From assembly GCF_004323635.1 (NCBI RefSeq), contig NZ_CP036515.1:496001-560000 (forward strand): a stretch of DNA of 64,000 bases, given 5' to 3'. How positions within the stretch are numbered: position 1 is the stretch's first letter; each line of letters begins with the position of its first letter. The notes under the pieces were generated by a model. That model saw nothing but the letters and a program-made list of their open reading frames with translations. It had not been told where the DNA came from and made no database searches. Shown piece by piece: positions 42,906-51,504 of the stretch. Made by a program: the position numbers and the translations under genes. Origin of the DNA: Lichenihabitans psoromatis. GTDB lineage: Bacteria > Pseudomonadota > Alphaproteobacteria > Rhizobiales > Beijerinckiaceae.

Positions 42906-43451
42906 CTACGCCGCTTCATGGGTGCGGATGACCGGGAAGTCGATCTCTGTGTCGGCGACGATGTTGACCATGTTGGTGAAGATGTTTTCGGCCACGACTG
43001 CGATGATCTCGATGATCTGCGCATCGTTATAGCCGGCCGCTCGAACAGCCTGGAGGTCGGCCTCTGTTGCACGTCCGCGACTTTCGACGATTTTGCGGGC
43101 GAACGCGACGGCCGCATTGGCTTTGGGATCCGACGACGCGCCATGGCGGTTCAGCGTGATCTCGGCATCGTCGATCTTGGCAAGATGCAGCCCGAGGTAG
43201 GTGTGCGCGGAGAGGCAGTAGTCGCATCCGTTAACCTGGGCGACCGCGATCGCGATCCGTTCCCGGGACTTGACGTCCAAAGCTTTACTCAAAGCGCCGT
43301 TGAGGCCCAGGAATCCCTGCAGGGCGGCCGGGCTCAAGGCGACGAGACGGAACAGGTTGGGAACAACACCCAATTGCTTCTCCACCGCATCGAGCAGGGG
43401 CTGAGAAGCGGCGGGAGCGGCTTCACGGGCGGGAACGGGTATGCGGGACAT
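42906..43451 (-). CDS. AhpD-like carboxymuconolactone decarboxylase-family protein (181 aa)
   Basis: Alkylhydroperoxidase D-type core: ALSKALDVKSRERIAIAVAQ, then NGCDYCLSAHTYLGLHLAKI with the CxxC pair and the downstream His that form the peroxidase centre. ASSDPKANAAVAFARKIVES and AVVAENIFTNMVNIVADTEI complete the fold. I chose the second ATG (43451) because GGAG lies at good spacing before it. Divergent from a LysR gene that probably regulates it. Likely a thiol peroxidase or reductase for small organics. Confidence 0.9.
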   Translation of the reverse strand: MSRIPVPAREAAPAASQPLLDAVEKQLGVVPNLFRLVALSPAALQGFLGLNGALSKALDVKSRERIAIAVAQVNGCDYCLSAHTYLGLHLAKIDDAEITLNRHGASSDPKANAAVAFARKIVESRGRATEADLQAVRAAGYNDAQIIEIIAVVAENIFTNMVNIVADTEIDFPVIRTHEAA

Positions 43452-43572
43452 GGCATGCTCCAATCAGGGCGTCGACCGGGTAGCTCCGGTGTCCCGACAC
43501 AGATACGACCACGACCGACCCGCGATAATCGCGATAGTTGAAAAGTCTTTATTGCCATATACGCAATGATGG

Positions 43573-44514
43573 ATGGACCGACTTGAAACCATGCGGGCGT
43601 TCGTCGCCGTGGCCACCCGAGGCAGCTTCGCGGAGGCGGCGCGGCAATTGCGGCTCTCCCCGTCCGTCGTCACCCGCTCGGTCGCGGATCTGGAGGACAG
43701 GCTGGGGCTCGTCCTTCTCAATCGCACCACACGCTCGGTCCGTCTAACCGAGCGTGGCGAGCTTTTCCTGGAGAGCTGCCGCCAAGTGCTCGAGGACATA
43801 GAAGAGGCCGAACGCCGCGTCCGTGGCGAGACCGCAGAGCCCCGGGGAGTGCTGAAGGTCGCGGCACCCATCCTGTTTGGTCGTCTGCATGTGCTACCCA
43901 TCGTGACCCGCATTTTGACGTACTATCCGGCCCTGGCCGTCCATTTGACACTGTCGGATCGGAACGCCCATCTGGCGGAGGAGTCGGTCGACGTGGCGGT
44001 CCGTATCGGCGACTTGGTCGACAGCAGCATGAGGGCGATCCGCCTCGGGTCCGTCAGCCGAATCCTGGTAGCGAGCCCCGGATATCTGGAGCGTCGCGGA
44101 CTGCCGCAAGCACCGAACGACCTCTCGGCCCACGACACGATTGCGTTCGAGAGCCTCGACGCGACCAACGAATGGCGCTTCGGGCCGACCGGCAAGCTGG
44201 TTCGCGTCGAGCCGCGATTGACCGTGAATAGCGCCGATGCAGCGATCGCAGCCGCGGAAGCCGGCCTCGGCATTTCCAGAACTCTGTCCTACCAGGTGAT
44301 GGCCAGTGTGCTCGCTGGCCGCTTGGTCCCACTCCTGGTCGAGTTCACCGTCGAAAAGCTTCCGGTCAGCGCGATTTATCCCTCGCGCTGCATCGCCTCG
44401 ACCAATCTCGGCACCTTTCTCAAAAACGCCCGGGACTACTTCAAAGACAACCCGCTTCGTCCGCTCGAGGAGTGGGAGAGTCCGGTCAGCATCACTCGCG
44501 TACCGCATCGATAA
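43573..44514 (+). CDS. LysR-family regulator (313 aa)
   Basis: MDRLETMRAFVAVATRGSFA followed by AARQLRLSPSVVTRSVADLE is the DNA-binding helix-turn-helix. The remainder is a periplasmic-binding-protein-like effector domain (LKVAAPILFGRLHVLPIVTR; AVRIGDLVDSSMRAIRLGSV) of the subgroup that controls AhpD-like, quinone reductase and SDR genes. Divergent from the AhpD-like gene by about 120 bases. Confidence 0.92.
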   Translation: MDRLETMRAFVAVATRGSFAEAARQLRLSPSVVTRSVADLEDRLGLVLLNRTTRSVRLTERGELFLESCRQVLEDIEEAERRVRGETAEPRGVLKVAAPILFGRLHVLPIVTRILTYYPALAVHLTLSDRNAHLAEESVDVAVRIGDLVDSSMRAIRLGSVSRILVASPGYLERRGLPQAPNDLSAHDTIAFESLDATNEWRFGPTGKLVRVEPRLTVNSADAAIAAAEAGLGISRTLSYQVMASVLAGRLVPLLVEFTVEKLPVSAIYPSRCIASTNLGTFLKNARDYFKDNPLRPLEEWESPVSITRVPHR

Positions 44515-44882
44515 AGCCCTGCACCCGATCAGGCGTATGCGAGCGGGTCGGGAAAACGGCCTAAATCCCAACGTCCAGCGATTCGACGTCGGCCAGGACG
44601 GGACGCAACAATTTTCCGCGCGCGATCTGATCCGGCCTGCTGACCTTCTCTAAGGCGACGTTGCTGGACCAGACTTCGATGATTGCCTTAGCGCGGTCGA
44701 AAACCTCCCGCTTGAGGACATCGCAGTCAATGTGGGCGTGCTCGGACTGTGGGTGTCTTGAAGGCGTCCTTCGCCGATGCGAGTGGGAGCCTCGGCCTCA
44801 GGATTCCACATCCTTGCGCGATGGCTTTCCGTCCAATACGAGCGATCGTCAAATATATTGTCAGGACAAGGTCGGTACGCGT
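44515..44882. other. Intergenic stretch with a start-less minus-strand open frame (44561-44797)
   Basis: The minus-strand frame from 44797 to a TAG at 44561 is open for 78 codons and reads like real protein (HIDCDVLKREVFDRAKAIIE, ALEKVSRPDQIARGKLL). It has no ATG, GTG or TTG and is closed upstream by TGA. I take it for the 3' remnant of a lost gene; the family is not recognised. Nothing else is seen here. Confidence 0.35.
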
Positions 44883-45740
44883 TCAAAGAGGATTGCTGAA
44901 GGTCCCGGCTTGTTGCCAAGCTGACGCGATTGCCAGAGCCAAATTCAGCGAGGCTGTCGCTCCATTGTTGGCGCCTTTTTCAAAGTCGCCTTCAGCGAGG
45001 CCCATTTCGTTCGTCACATGGGCGAGACACACGACCGGGCGGTCGCAGGCTTCTGCAAAGGCAAGAAGGCCAGCTGCTTCCATTTCGACCGTCACGATCC
45101 CTTCGGCCTGCCGGGCCGCAATGGTCGCCGCCGTTTCTCGGAACGGTGCGTCGGTCGTCCAGGTGGCACCTCTCACGAGCGGAAGGCCCAGTGCTCTGGC
45201 GGCGCGGTCGGCGAGCTCCAACATCCCAGGTGCGGCGGCCACGAAGCGTGCAGGCGGGAGATAGTGGTGACTGGTTCCCTCGTCTCGCAGCGCCCGATCA
45301 ATCAGGATGTGGTCTGACGGCGGCATCTCGGTCGCGATCCGTCCCGCCGAGGCGATACTGATCAGGAGTTCGCAACCGGAGGCAAACAACTGCTCGGCCA
45401 CCAACACCGCGAATGATCCACCGACGGCCCCACCAACGATGCCGAAATCCTGTTTCAGCTCCGTCCATTGCCAAAGCACCGTATGATAGCAGGCCCAATG
45501 AGCCGCCTGCGTTGCCTCTTTCATTTGGCGAAGCAGGTGCACCATGTCGGCATCGGGGTCGAGAATACAGACCCGGGGCACGCGGCCCGCCGGCAAGACT
45601 CTTTGCCGGCGACATTCGCGCAGCATGTTCTCCGGACGAAAGACCGAAGGATCATCATAATCGGTATGACCCAGCAGAGGCGAAATCGATCCGAGCGCTG
45701 TCGCGGCTGGGTTGAGAGCCGGAAGACGATGTTCCGTCAT
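44883..45740 (-). CDS. Nucleoside phosphorylase-family protein (285 aa)
   Basis: PNP/UDP phosphorylase fold: IVGGAVGGSFAVLVAEQLFA (phosphate site), LLISIASAGRIATEM, LIDRALRDEGTSHHYLPPA, GATWTTDAPFRET, and GIVTVEMEAAGLLAFAEACD, the EMExA signature that binds ribose. It lies 37 bases after the YedY-like gene on the same strand and is probably the last gene of that operon. The substrate could be a purine/uridine nucleoside or a methylthio derivative. Confidence 0.85.
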   Translation of the reverse strand: MTEHRLPALNPAATALGSISPLLGHTDYDDPSVFRPENMLRECRRQRVLPAGRVPRVCILDPDADMVHLLRQMKEATQAAHWACYHTVLWQWTELKQDFGIVGGAVGGSFAVLVAEQLFASGCELLISIASAGRIATEMPPSDHILIDRALRDEGTSHHYLPPARFVAAAPGMLELADRAARALGLPLVRGATWTTDAPFRETAATIAARQAEGIVTVEMEAAGLLAFAEACDRPVVCLAHVTNEMGLAEGDFEKGANNGATASLNLALAIASAWQQAGTFSNPL

Positions 45741-45777
45741 GCATCACGCTTGATAAATCGCAGCCGGCGATATCGGC

Positions 45778-46566
45778 TCATATTCCACCAAACCAATTGT
45801 AGCCTCGGTCTTCCCAATATCCGTTGCGCCATGTATTCGAGACCAAAATTTCGGTGATCCACTTGGGATTTTTATAACCAAGCTTGATGGCTGTTCGCAG
45901 TCGCACCGGCGCGCCAAACGGGTCGCCAAGTGGCTCGCCTGCGTAGTGGGTCGCCAAAAGCGTTTGAGGGTGCAGCGCGGCCGCCATGTCGATCGAGGAC
46001 GTGTAGCCGTCGAAACATTTGAAACCGACGTATCGCGCGGTGAGGTCGGCGCCGACCTTCTCGAGGAAGGCGCGGAGGGGCACGCCAGACCACTGCCCGA
46101 TATAGTCCCACCCCTCGACGCAGACATGCCGGATGATGTCCTCTCGCTGCGGCATCGTGGCAAAATCCGCGGGACGCCAAGGGCGCTGGTCTTGCACAAG
46201 CCCCGTAACGGCAAGTTGCCACGTCGTGAGGTCGATCGGGCGAACCTTGTCGACAGGATAATAGGCGTTGTAGCGGGGCGGCTTTAAAACCTGATCGACC
46301 GCGTAAGTCGGCGCCAGCTTATTGGGATCGAAAAGCGCGGCTTGAACCTTGTTGTTCAGAGCCGAAACGGCCTCCAGGGCGCCGCGCACCTGCTCGTCGT
46401 CGGAGATGTCGCAGCCAGTCAGCATCGTCAGCGCGCCAAGGCTCACGGCACCCCGTAAGACACCTCGTCGGTTGAGCTGGGTCACGAGCTGCGATTGCCG
46501 CTTGAGCACACGCTGATCGACGCCGCCAAGAGGGCGGAACAAAGAGGTCGGGCGACGGCGCACCAT
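45778..46566 (-). CDS. YedY-like (MsrP-type) molybdopterin oxidoreductase (262 aa)
   Basis: Sulfite-oxidase-family molybdoprotein. The leader LNRRGVLRGAVSLGALTMLT ends in a lipobox-like LTGC, so it may be exported and lipidated. Core: LTTWQLAVTGLVQDQRPWRP, the molybdenum-binding Cys in RHVCVEGWDYIGQWSGVPL, YTSSIDMAAALHPQTLLATH, and KWITEILVSNTWRNGYWEDR. The ATG at 46566 is 2 bases after the stop of the cytochrome b gene, its probable electron partner. Reducing methionine sulfoxide or another S/N-oxide is possible. Confidence 0.9.
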   Translation of the reverse strand: MVRRRPTSLFRPLGGVDQRVLKRQSQLVTQLNRRGVLRGAVSLGALTMLTGCDISDDEQVRGALEAVSALNNKVQAALFDPNKLAPTYAVDQVLKPPRYNAYYPVDKVRPIDLTTWQLAVTGLVQDQRPWRPADFATMPQREDIIRHVCVEGWDYIGQWSGVPLRAFLEKVGADLTARYVGFKCFDGYTSSIDMAAALHPQTLLATHYAGEPLGDPFGAPVRLRTAIKLGYKNPKWITEILVSNTWRNGYWEDRGYNWFGGI

Positions 46567-46568
46567 TG

Positions 46569-47270
46569 CTATTCTCCCGCCATCAGATGGGCCGTGGGCT
46601 GAGAAGCCGGGACGCGCGGGCCGCCGAACACCATGGCCTTTATGGTGCGGGGCACCAGAAGCGCGAGGATGACATGGATGGTCATGAACGCGACGATTGC
46701 CACCATGGCAAGGAAGTGCACGAGCCGGGCGCCTTGGAAGCCACCGAAGAGCGCCACCAGCCAATGCAATTGCACGGGCTTCCAGATGGCCGCACCAGCC
46801 GCGACAATCACGATCAACGCCGTGAGGACGCCGACATACATGGCCTTTTGCACGGCGTTGTAGGTCGTCACATCTTCATGGTCGAGCTTGAGATGCAGAG
46901 CGTCGATGACCGCCGCCACGACCTCACGCGGACGGATCGGCCACCACATGCGACGAAATCGGCCTGTTATGAGCCCATAAGCGACGTAGCCGACACCGTT
47001 CAAGACAAGCAGCCACATGAACGTGAAATGCCACAGAAGCGCGTTGCTGAACCCCCCGTCGCCATGCAGATGATAGGCAAGGGAGGGCAGACCGCCGAGT
47101 GTCACGGGCACCGGAAAGTTGATTTGCGTGAAAATCGGATCGTTGTCGTAGATCCGCCAGCCGCTGCCGACCATCATGATCACCGCAATGGCGTTGACCC
47201 AATGCATCACACGCACCGGCCATGGGTGGAGGCGCTTGGTACCGTCTCGATTGGCTAATCGCATTCTCAT
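46569..47270 (-). CDS. Cytochrome b561-type membrane subunit (233 aa)
   Basis: Four to five membrane helices with haem-ligand His: HPWPVRVMHWVNAIAVIMMV, ALLWHFTFMWLLVLNGVGYV, LVHFLAMVAIVAFMTIHVIL. This is the b-type cytochrome commonly paired with YedY-like enzymes, passing quinol electrons to the periplasmic molybdoprotein encoded immediately downstream. ATG at 47270, weak ribosome site. Confidence 0.88.
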   Translation of the reverse strand: MRMRLANRDGTKRLHPWPVRVMHWVNAIAVIMMVGSGWRIYDNDPIFTQINFPVPVTLGGLPSLAYHLHGDGGFSNALLWHFTFMWLLVLNGVGYVAYGLITGRFRRMWWPIRPREVVAAVIDALHLKLDHEDVTTYNAVQKAMYVGVLTALIVIVAAGAAIWKPVQLHWLVALFGGFQGARLVHFLAMVAIVAFMTIHVILALLVPRTIKAMVFGGPRVPASQPTAHLMAGE

Positions 47271-47445
47271 CTCGCCGCGACGGTGGAGCGCGAGCCGCGC
47301 AGTCTCGTCTGACGCAACGTTCCTCCATCTCCAACGGCATTGGAAATGCCGTGTTGCTATCGTTTTGATGCGTCGCGATGGTGGATGGGATGGTAACGTT
47401 CGGGAGAGAGTTACGGCGCGGCCAATCGAGCCGATCGGGGATGGT

Positions 47446-48321
47446 TCAGCAGGGCGACATGGCCGAAACGGTCTGGATCAATGTCGACAGGGCCAGCGAG
47501 TGCCGTCGCCCCGCAACCGTGGCGAGCACCGTCCGATAACGCAGGGTGGTGCCCTCGATAGGGCGGCAGGTCAGGCCATGCTCCCGGGCGAGCGCTCGCG
47601 GCAGGATGGCGCAGCCAAGGCCGCTCCGCACGAGCGTCACGACCCAGAGCAGATCATTGCTGCGATGGCCAACGACGCAGTTCACGCCAAGGCTGTCCAT
47701 CGTCTGGACCATATCCTCATCGAAGGCGTAGCCGGAATGCGAGATGAGCGCCTCACTCTCGAGCATATCGAGCGGCACGGATGCGAGTGCCGCAAAGCGA
47801 TGTCCATCGGCTATGGCCACTGTGAGCTCTTCGTCGTGCAAGGGATGGCAATCCAAACGCTCGTGAACGTCCGCAGCCAGCGTCAAGACCGCCGCATCAT
47901 ATTCTCCGGCCAAGAGGCTCCGTTCTACCATGGCCGAGGGGGCCACCTCGACCGCCAAGCTGATGTTGGCCCGTTTGCGAAGGACGGCGAGCAGCAGCGC
48001 CGCAGGAGCCTCGACACCGCTGCCGGTACAGACACCGATCGTCAACGAGCCGATCGCCTGCATCTTCAAGCGACGCGCTTGCGTCTTAGCAGTCTCTGCC
48101 GCCGCAAATGCCGCCTGGAGATGCGGAAGCATCATGCGGCCCAGTTCCGTCAGATGCGTATTCAGCCGCTCACGCCGGAACAAAGGGCCTTGCAGCTCCG
48201 CTTCGAGCTTCTGGATCGCGCGCGTGAGAGACGGCTGTGCGACACGCAATTCATCCGCCGCTCGCGTGAAGTTGAGATGCTTCGAGACAGCGAGAAAATA
48301 GCGAACTTGATGCATCTCCAT
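47446..48321 (-). CDS. LysR-family regulator (291 aa)
   Basis: MEMHQVRYFLAVSKHLNFTR and AADELRVAQPSLTRAIQKLE form the helix-turn-helix. The effector domain follows (IGSLTIGVCTGSGVEAPAAL; LVRSGLGCAILPRALAREHG). The ATG at 48321 has GGGGAAA upstream; the frame extends to 48342. Upstream of the cytochrome b/YedY operon and in the same orientation, with 175 bases between, so it may regulate that operon or be unrelated. Confidence 0.9.
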   Translation of the reverse strand: MEMHQVRYFLAVSKHLNFTRAADELRVAQPSLTRAIQKLEAELQGPLFRRERLNTHLTELGRMMLPHLQAAFAAAETAKTQARRLKMQAIGSLTIGVCTGSGVEAPAALLLAVLRKRANISLAVEVAPSAMVERSLLAGEYDAAVLTLAADVHERLDCHPLHDEELTVAIADGHRFAALASVPLDMLESEALISHSGYAFDEDMVQTMDSLGVNCVVGHRSNDLLWVVTLVRSGLGCAILPRALAREHGLTCRPIEGTTLRYRTVLATVAGRRHSLALSTLIQTVSAMSPC

Positions 48322-48677
48322 GGCATTTCCCCGAAGCATCATGACGGTTTAGACGTGGTCGAAGGGTTTTCGTGGGCTCAAGCCGACGTGTTACCGGCCA
48401 AGCGATCGAATACGAGGAAAATATCGGACGGTTTCGGCCTGTTGGGTTTGATCCACATCGACCGCCGCACAAGCGGTCACACGTCCCTGCCCGATCCCGA
48501 AACGGCCCGGTATCTTCAACGCGCAAAAGCCGTGTAGGCGCCCAATTTTTGTTGAAGCGACATGGCAAGTTCCACGACTGTTCCGATCTGTAGCGACCGA
48601 TACAAGCTACATAGCTTGCAGTTGCACCTGTCAATCAAATTCCTTTAACGCCCGCTACAAATGACGTATTTCAGGTC
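48322..48677. other. Intergenic region between divergent LysR and TetR genes
   Basis: About 355 bases that must hold two divergent promoters. AT-rich sequence (ATCAAATTCCTTTAACG) lies ~35-50 bases before the TetR start. GATCTGTAGC-GACC-GATACAAGCTAC near 48587 is a weak inverted repeat and a possible operator. No gene is supported. Confidence 0.35.
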
Positions 48678-49265
48678 ATGGCGCACGCGATCGCATTCGA
48701 CTACGGCGGGGTTCTCGACAAGGCCATGGGCCTGTTCTGGCGAGACGGTTATGCCGGCACCTCGCTGCGCGACTTACTGAAAGTCATGGGGATCGGCGAG
48801 GGGTCGTTCTACAACACTTTCAAGAGCAAAAAGCAGCTCTATGTGGCGTGCCTCAACCGCTATGAGGAGATCGAGGGCGCTAAGCGGGGGCGAGCGTTGA
48901 TGTCCGCGCCGTCGGCTCGCGCGGGAATTCGGGCCCTCTTCGCCGCTCTGCTGGATTGCTTGGACGATCCAGAGACGCCGTCGCGACTGTGTATGATGGC
49001 CGCGATGGTATCCGAGGAGGTCCTTGCCGAACCCGATCTGCGGGAGAGGGTCGAGGCCGGTCTCTTCAACCTACAGGCACGGTTCATCGAGCGATTGGAA
49101 CAAGACGCCGCCGCCGGTCTGCTGCCGCGAGATCTCGACAGCCAGGCGACGGCTGCGGTCGTCATGACCTACCTTCAGGGTCTCTGGCGCATGGCGATGG
49201 TGAGTTACGATCGGCACCGTTTCGAACGGCAGATCGACGTCTTTCTCACCAGTCTGAGTCTCTGA
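48678..49265 (+). CDS. TetR-family regulator (195 aa)
   Basis: N-terminal helix-turn-helix: DKAMGLFWRDGYAGTSLRDL, LKVMGIGEGSFYNTFKSKKQ, then LYVACLNRYE. C-terminal ligand domain with PETPSRLCMMAAMVSEEVLA, typical of TetR_C_ 33-like regulators of reductases and exporters. It may regulate itself and a divergent gene; no target is obvious nearby. ATG or GTG choice at 48678 follows the family length. Confidence 0.9.
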   Translation: MAHAIAFDYGGVLDKAMGLFWRDGYAGTSLRDLLKVMGIGEGSFYNTFKSKKQLYVACLNRYEEIEGAKRGRALMSAPSARAGIRALFAALLDCLDDPETPSRLCMMAAMVSEEVLAEPDLRERVEAGLFNLQARFIERLEQDAAAGLLPRDLDSQATAAVVMTYLQGLWRMAMVSYDRHRFERQIDVFLTSLSL

Positions 49266-49511
49266 GCCTTCCAGACAAGGCAAGGCCAAACGGGTCCTCG
49301 CATCGGCATGGCGGCAATCAAGCCAGATAGCGGAGCGCTATGGAATTGATACCCTCGAATGGCTTCTCGCGGCACAGGCGAGGTTGGTAGTGCTTGCGCC
49401 AGAAGTGCCGCTGCGCCACCGAAGATCGATGCCCGCCGATGCTCAGTCGGACGTGATCGACGATGGGGTCAGCTCGTCCTGCACTTGCGGTACCGCGAGG
49501 CGAACGCGCCC
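49266..49511. other. Intergenic region without supported gene
   Basis: About 245 bases between the TetR gene and the glycosyltransferase cluster. A minus-strand frame ending at 49318 (HFWRKHYQPRLCREKPFEGI) looks like the degraded end of some protein but is too short to assign. It presumably carries the cluster's promoter. Confidence 0.3.
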
Positions 49512-50219
49512 ATGCCATCCACTGCCGCCATCGCCATCATCTGCAAGGTTCCGCGAGCCGGGTCGAGCAAGACGCGGCTGATCCCGATCGTCGGCGCCGA
49601 AGGAGCGGCAGCGTTGTCGCGAGCCTTTTTGCTCGACTTGTCCGCCACGATCGTCGATGTCGCGGCAGAGGTCGGCGCCGAAGCTTATGCGGTATGCAGC
49701 CCAGCGGACGCCTCGATCGAGTTGGCGGACTTCCTGCCCTCGACGTTCGGATACGTCGTTCGCACCGATCCTGTGCTGGGCCGTGTCCTCGATGGCGCGG
49801 TCGCGGATCTCCTGGCGCTCGGGCACGATTGCGTGGTGCTCGTCAATGGTGACAGCCCGACTCTCCCCGCGACGCTTCTGACGGAAGCGATCGTGGCTTT
49901 GCGGCAGCCCGGCGATCGTGTCGTGTTCGGGCCGGCGCTCGACGGTGGTTACACCTTCGTCGGATTGAAGCGTCGCTGCAGCGCGCTCTTCGAGGCCATT
50001 CCTTGGAGTACCGCGACGGTGCTGTCCTGTTCCCTCGATCGCGCCGCGCAACTCGGTCTTCCCGTCATTCAGACGGCTCCCTGGTACGATATCGATGACG
50101 TGGATAGCCTCGAATGGCTGCTGAGCGAGTTGCGCGGCCTCATGCCGGCCGGGCTCGATCGCAGGGGCGCCGCAGCGCCGGAAACCCGTCAGGTTCTGGC
50201 GTATGATCTCGGACAATAA
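49512..50219 (+). CDS. DUF2064 glycosyltransferase-like protein (TIGR04282 type, 235 aa)
   Basis: GT-A-like fold of the DUF2064 family: IAIICKVPRAGSSKTRLIPI (nucleotide-binding start), CVVLVNGDSPTLPATLLTEA (NGDSP, metal region), DRVVFGPALDGGYTFVGLKR (GPALDGGY signature) and WYDIDDVDSL at the end. Members are annotated beside arsenosugar or other unusual glycan genes. It overlaps the next gene by 17 bases; four genes follow one another as an operon. No arsM is present, so an arsenosugar role is not supported here. Confidence 0.85.
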   Translation: MPSTAAIAIICKVPRAGSSKTRLIPIVGAEGAAALSRAFLLDLSATIVDVAAEVGAEAYAVCSPADASIELADFLPSTFGYVVRTDPVLGRVLDGAVADLLALGHDCVVLVNGDSPTLPATLLTEAIVALRQPGDRVVFGPALDGGYTFVGLKRRCSALFEAIPWSTATVLSCSLDRAAQLGLPVIQTAPWYDIDDVDSLEWLLSELRGLMPAGLDRRGAAAPETRQVLAYDLGQ

Positions 50220-51504
50220 ACGGGTCGTCGTGGCAGCGGTCGGGCTTGTCGTGATCACGGCGGGGCTGACCTCAGGGATGATGCTGGGTCGCGCGGAAAG
50301 CGATCGATTGTTCTACGCCTGCGCCTTCGCCCAGGCTGGGATCAGCCTGGCGGCTGGCTGGTTGGCTATGCTCTCAGGCTCGCGCCTTGTGCTTGCTGTG
50401 CTGATCGGTGGCGCCGTGCTTCTGCGGCTCTGGCTCGTCCTCCAAGTGCCCTCCTTGTCAGGCGACGTTTATCGCTACATCTGGGATGGGCGGGTCGAGA
50501 ATGCAGGCTACAACCCCTACCTGCATGTCCCGGCCGACCCCGTCCTTCTTGGGCTGCGGGATCCGGCACAATACGGCCTCATCGATAAACGCGACTACGC
50601 CGTCACGATCTATCCACCGGTGGCCGAGGCCCTGTTTGCGCTCGTCACGCGCCTGTCCCCCTCCGTCTGGGCCATGAAGCTCGCCATGGTGCTTCTCGAA
50701 GGTGTCGCCGTATGGGCCACGGTTCGGCTCCTCGTGCGGCTCGGCCGTCCCTTGGGCTGGAGCGTCATCCTGCTGTTTCATCCGGCTCCCCTGTGGGAGA
50801 TCGCCGGAAACGGCCATGTGGATGCGGCCATGATGGCGCTGCTTTTCGGCGCTTTCGCCTGGGGCTCGGTTGCGGGCCGGCCTGCACTTGCAGCGCTGAT
50901 GCTGACCCTCGCGGCGCTGGTCAAACCGACCGCGGCCCTTGCGTTGCCGGCGGTGTGGCGCCCGTGGCAGATTTTACTGCCCCTCGCGGTTCTGGCCTTG
51001 GCCGTCTGCTGCTATGTTCCGTTCTTAGGCGCCGGCGCCGGCATCGTGGGGTTTCTGCCCACCTATCTGCACGAACAAGGTCTCGATACGGGTCAGGGCG
51101 TTTTCTGGCTCGCGCTGCTGCACCATCTCGGCTTGCTTCCCCCTTGGATGACGCTCGTTTATGGGGCAAGTGCGGCCGCGGTGCTCTTGGGGCTCGCCTT
51201 GCGGACGCGGTGGGCCGGCGCACGTGATCTCGAAACGATGCTGGGCGGCACAGCGCTACTCCTCGTCGTCAGTCTGCTGCTCCTCAGCCCAACGCTGCCC
51301 TGGTACTTCCTGGTCGCGCTGCCAATGACCCCGCTGCTCGGCCTGTGGAGTCCCTTCGCGCTCACGACGAGCGGTTTTCTTCTCTACGGCTTCAACGCGG
51401 ATGCGCCCCCATTCTTTGATCGATGGGCCGTCATGATGGCTGTCGCCCTAGCGGCCGCCCTCGTCGATGCCCGGCATCTCTTGCCCAAAAAGGCGATCCC
51501 ATGA
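50203..51504 (+). CDS. Polytopic glycosyltransferase, GT87/DUF2029-like (433 aa)
   Basis: Ten or more hydrophobic helices. The first periplasmic loop contains SGDVYRYIWDGRVENAGYNP with the Asp-Arg motif (DVYRYIWDGR) of polyprenol-sugar-dependent transferases, and later HPAPLWEIAGNGHVDAAMMA. It probably transfers a sugar from a polyprenyl phosphate to a lipid or saccharide on the periplasmic face. ATG at 50203 inside the previous gene; its stop overlaps the radical SAM gene (ATGA). Confidence 0.85.
   Translation: MISDNKRVVVAAVGLVVITAGLTSGMMLGRAESDRLFYACAFAQAGISLAAGWLAMLSGSRLVLAVLIGGAVLLRLWLVLQVPSLSGDVYRYIWDGRVENAGYNPYLHVPADPVLLGLRDPAQYGLIDKRDYAVTIYPPVAEALFALVTRLSPSVWAMKLAMVLLEGVAVWATVRLLVRLGRPLGWSVILLFHPAPLWEIAGNGHVDAAMMALLFGAFAWGSVAGRPALAALMLTLAALVKPTAALALPAVWRPWQILLPLAVLALAVCCYVPFLGAGAGIVGFLPTYLHEQGLDTGQGVFWLALLHHLGLLPPWMTLVYGASAAAVLLGLALRTRWAGARDLETMLGGTALLLVVSLLLLSPTLPWYFLVALPMTPLLGLWSPFALTTSGFLLYGFNADAPPFFDRWAVMMAVALAAALVDARHLLPKKAIP

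Noticed and set aside
47176..48537. 453-codon plus-strand ORF
   Set aside because: Shadow of the LysR gene on the minus strand.
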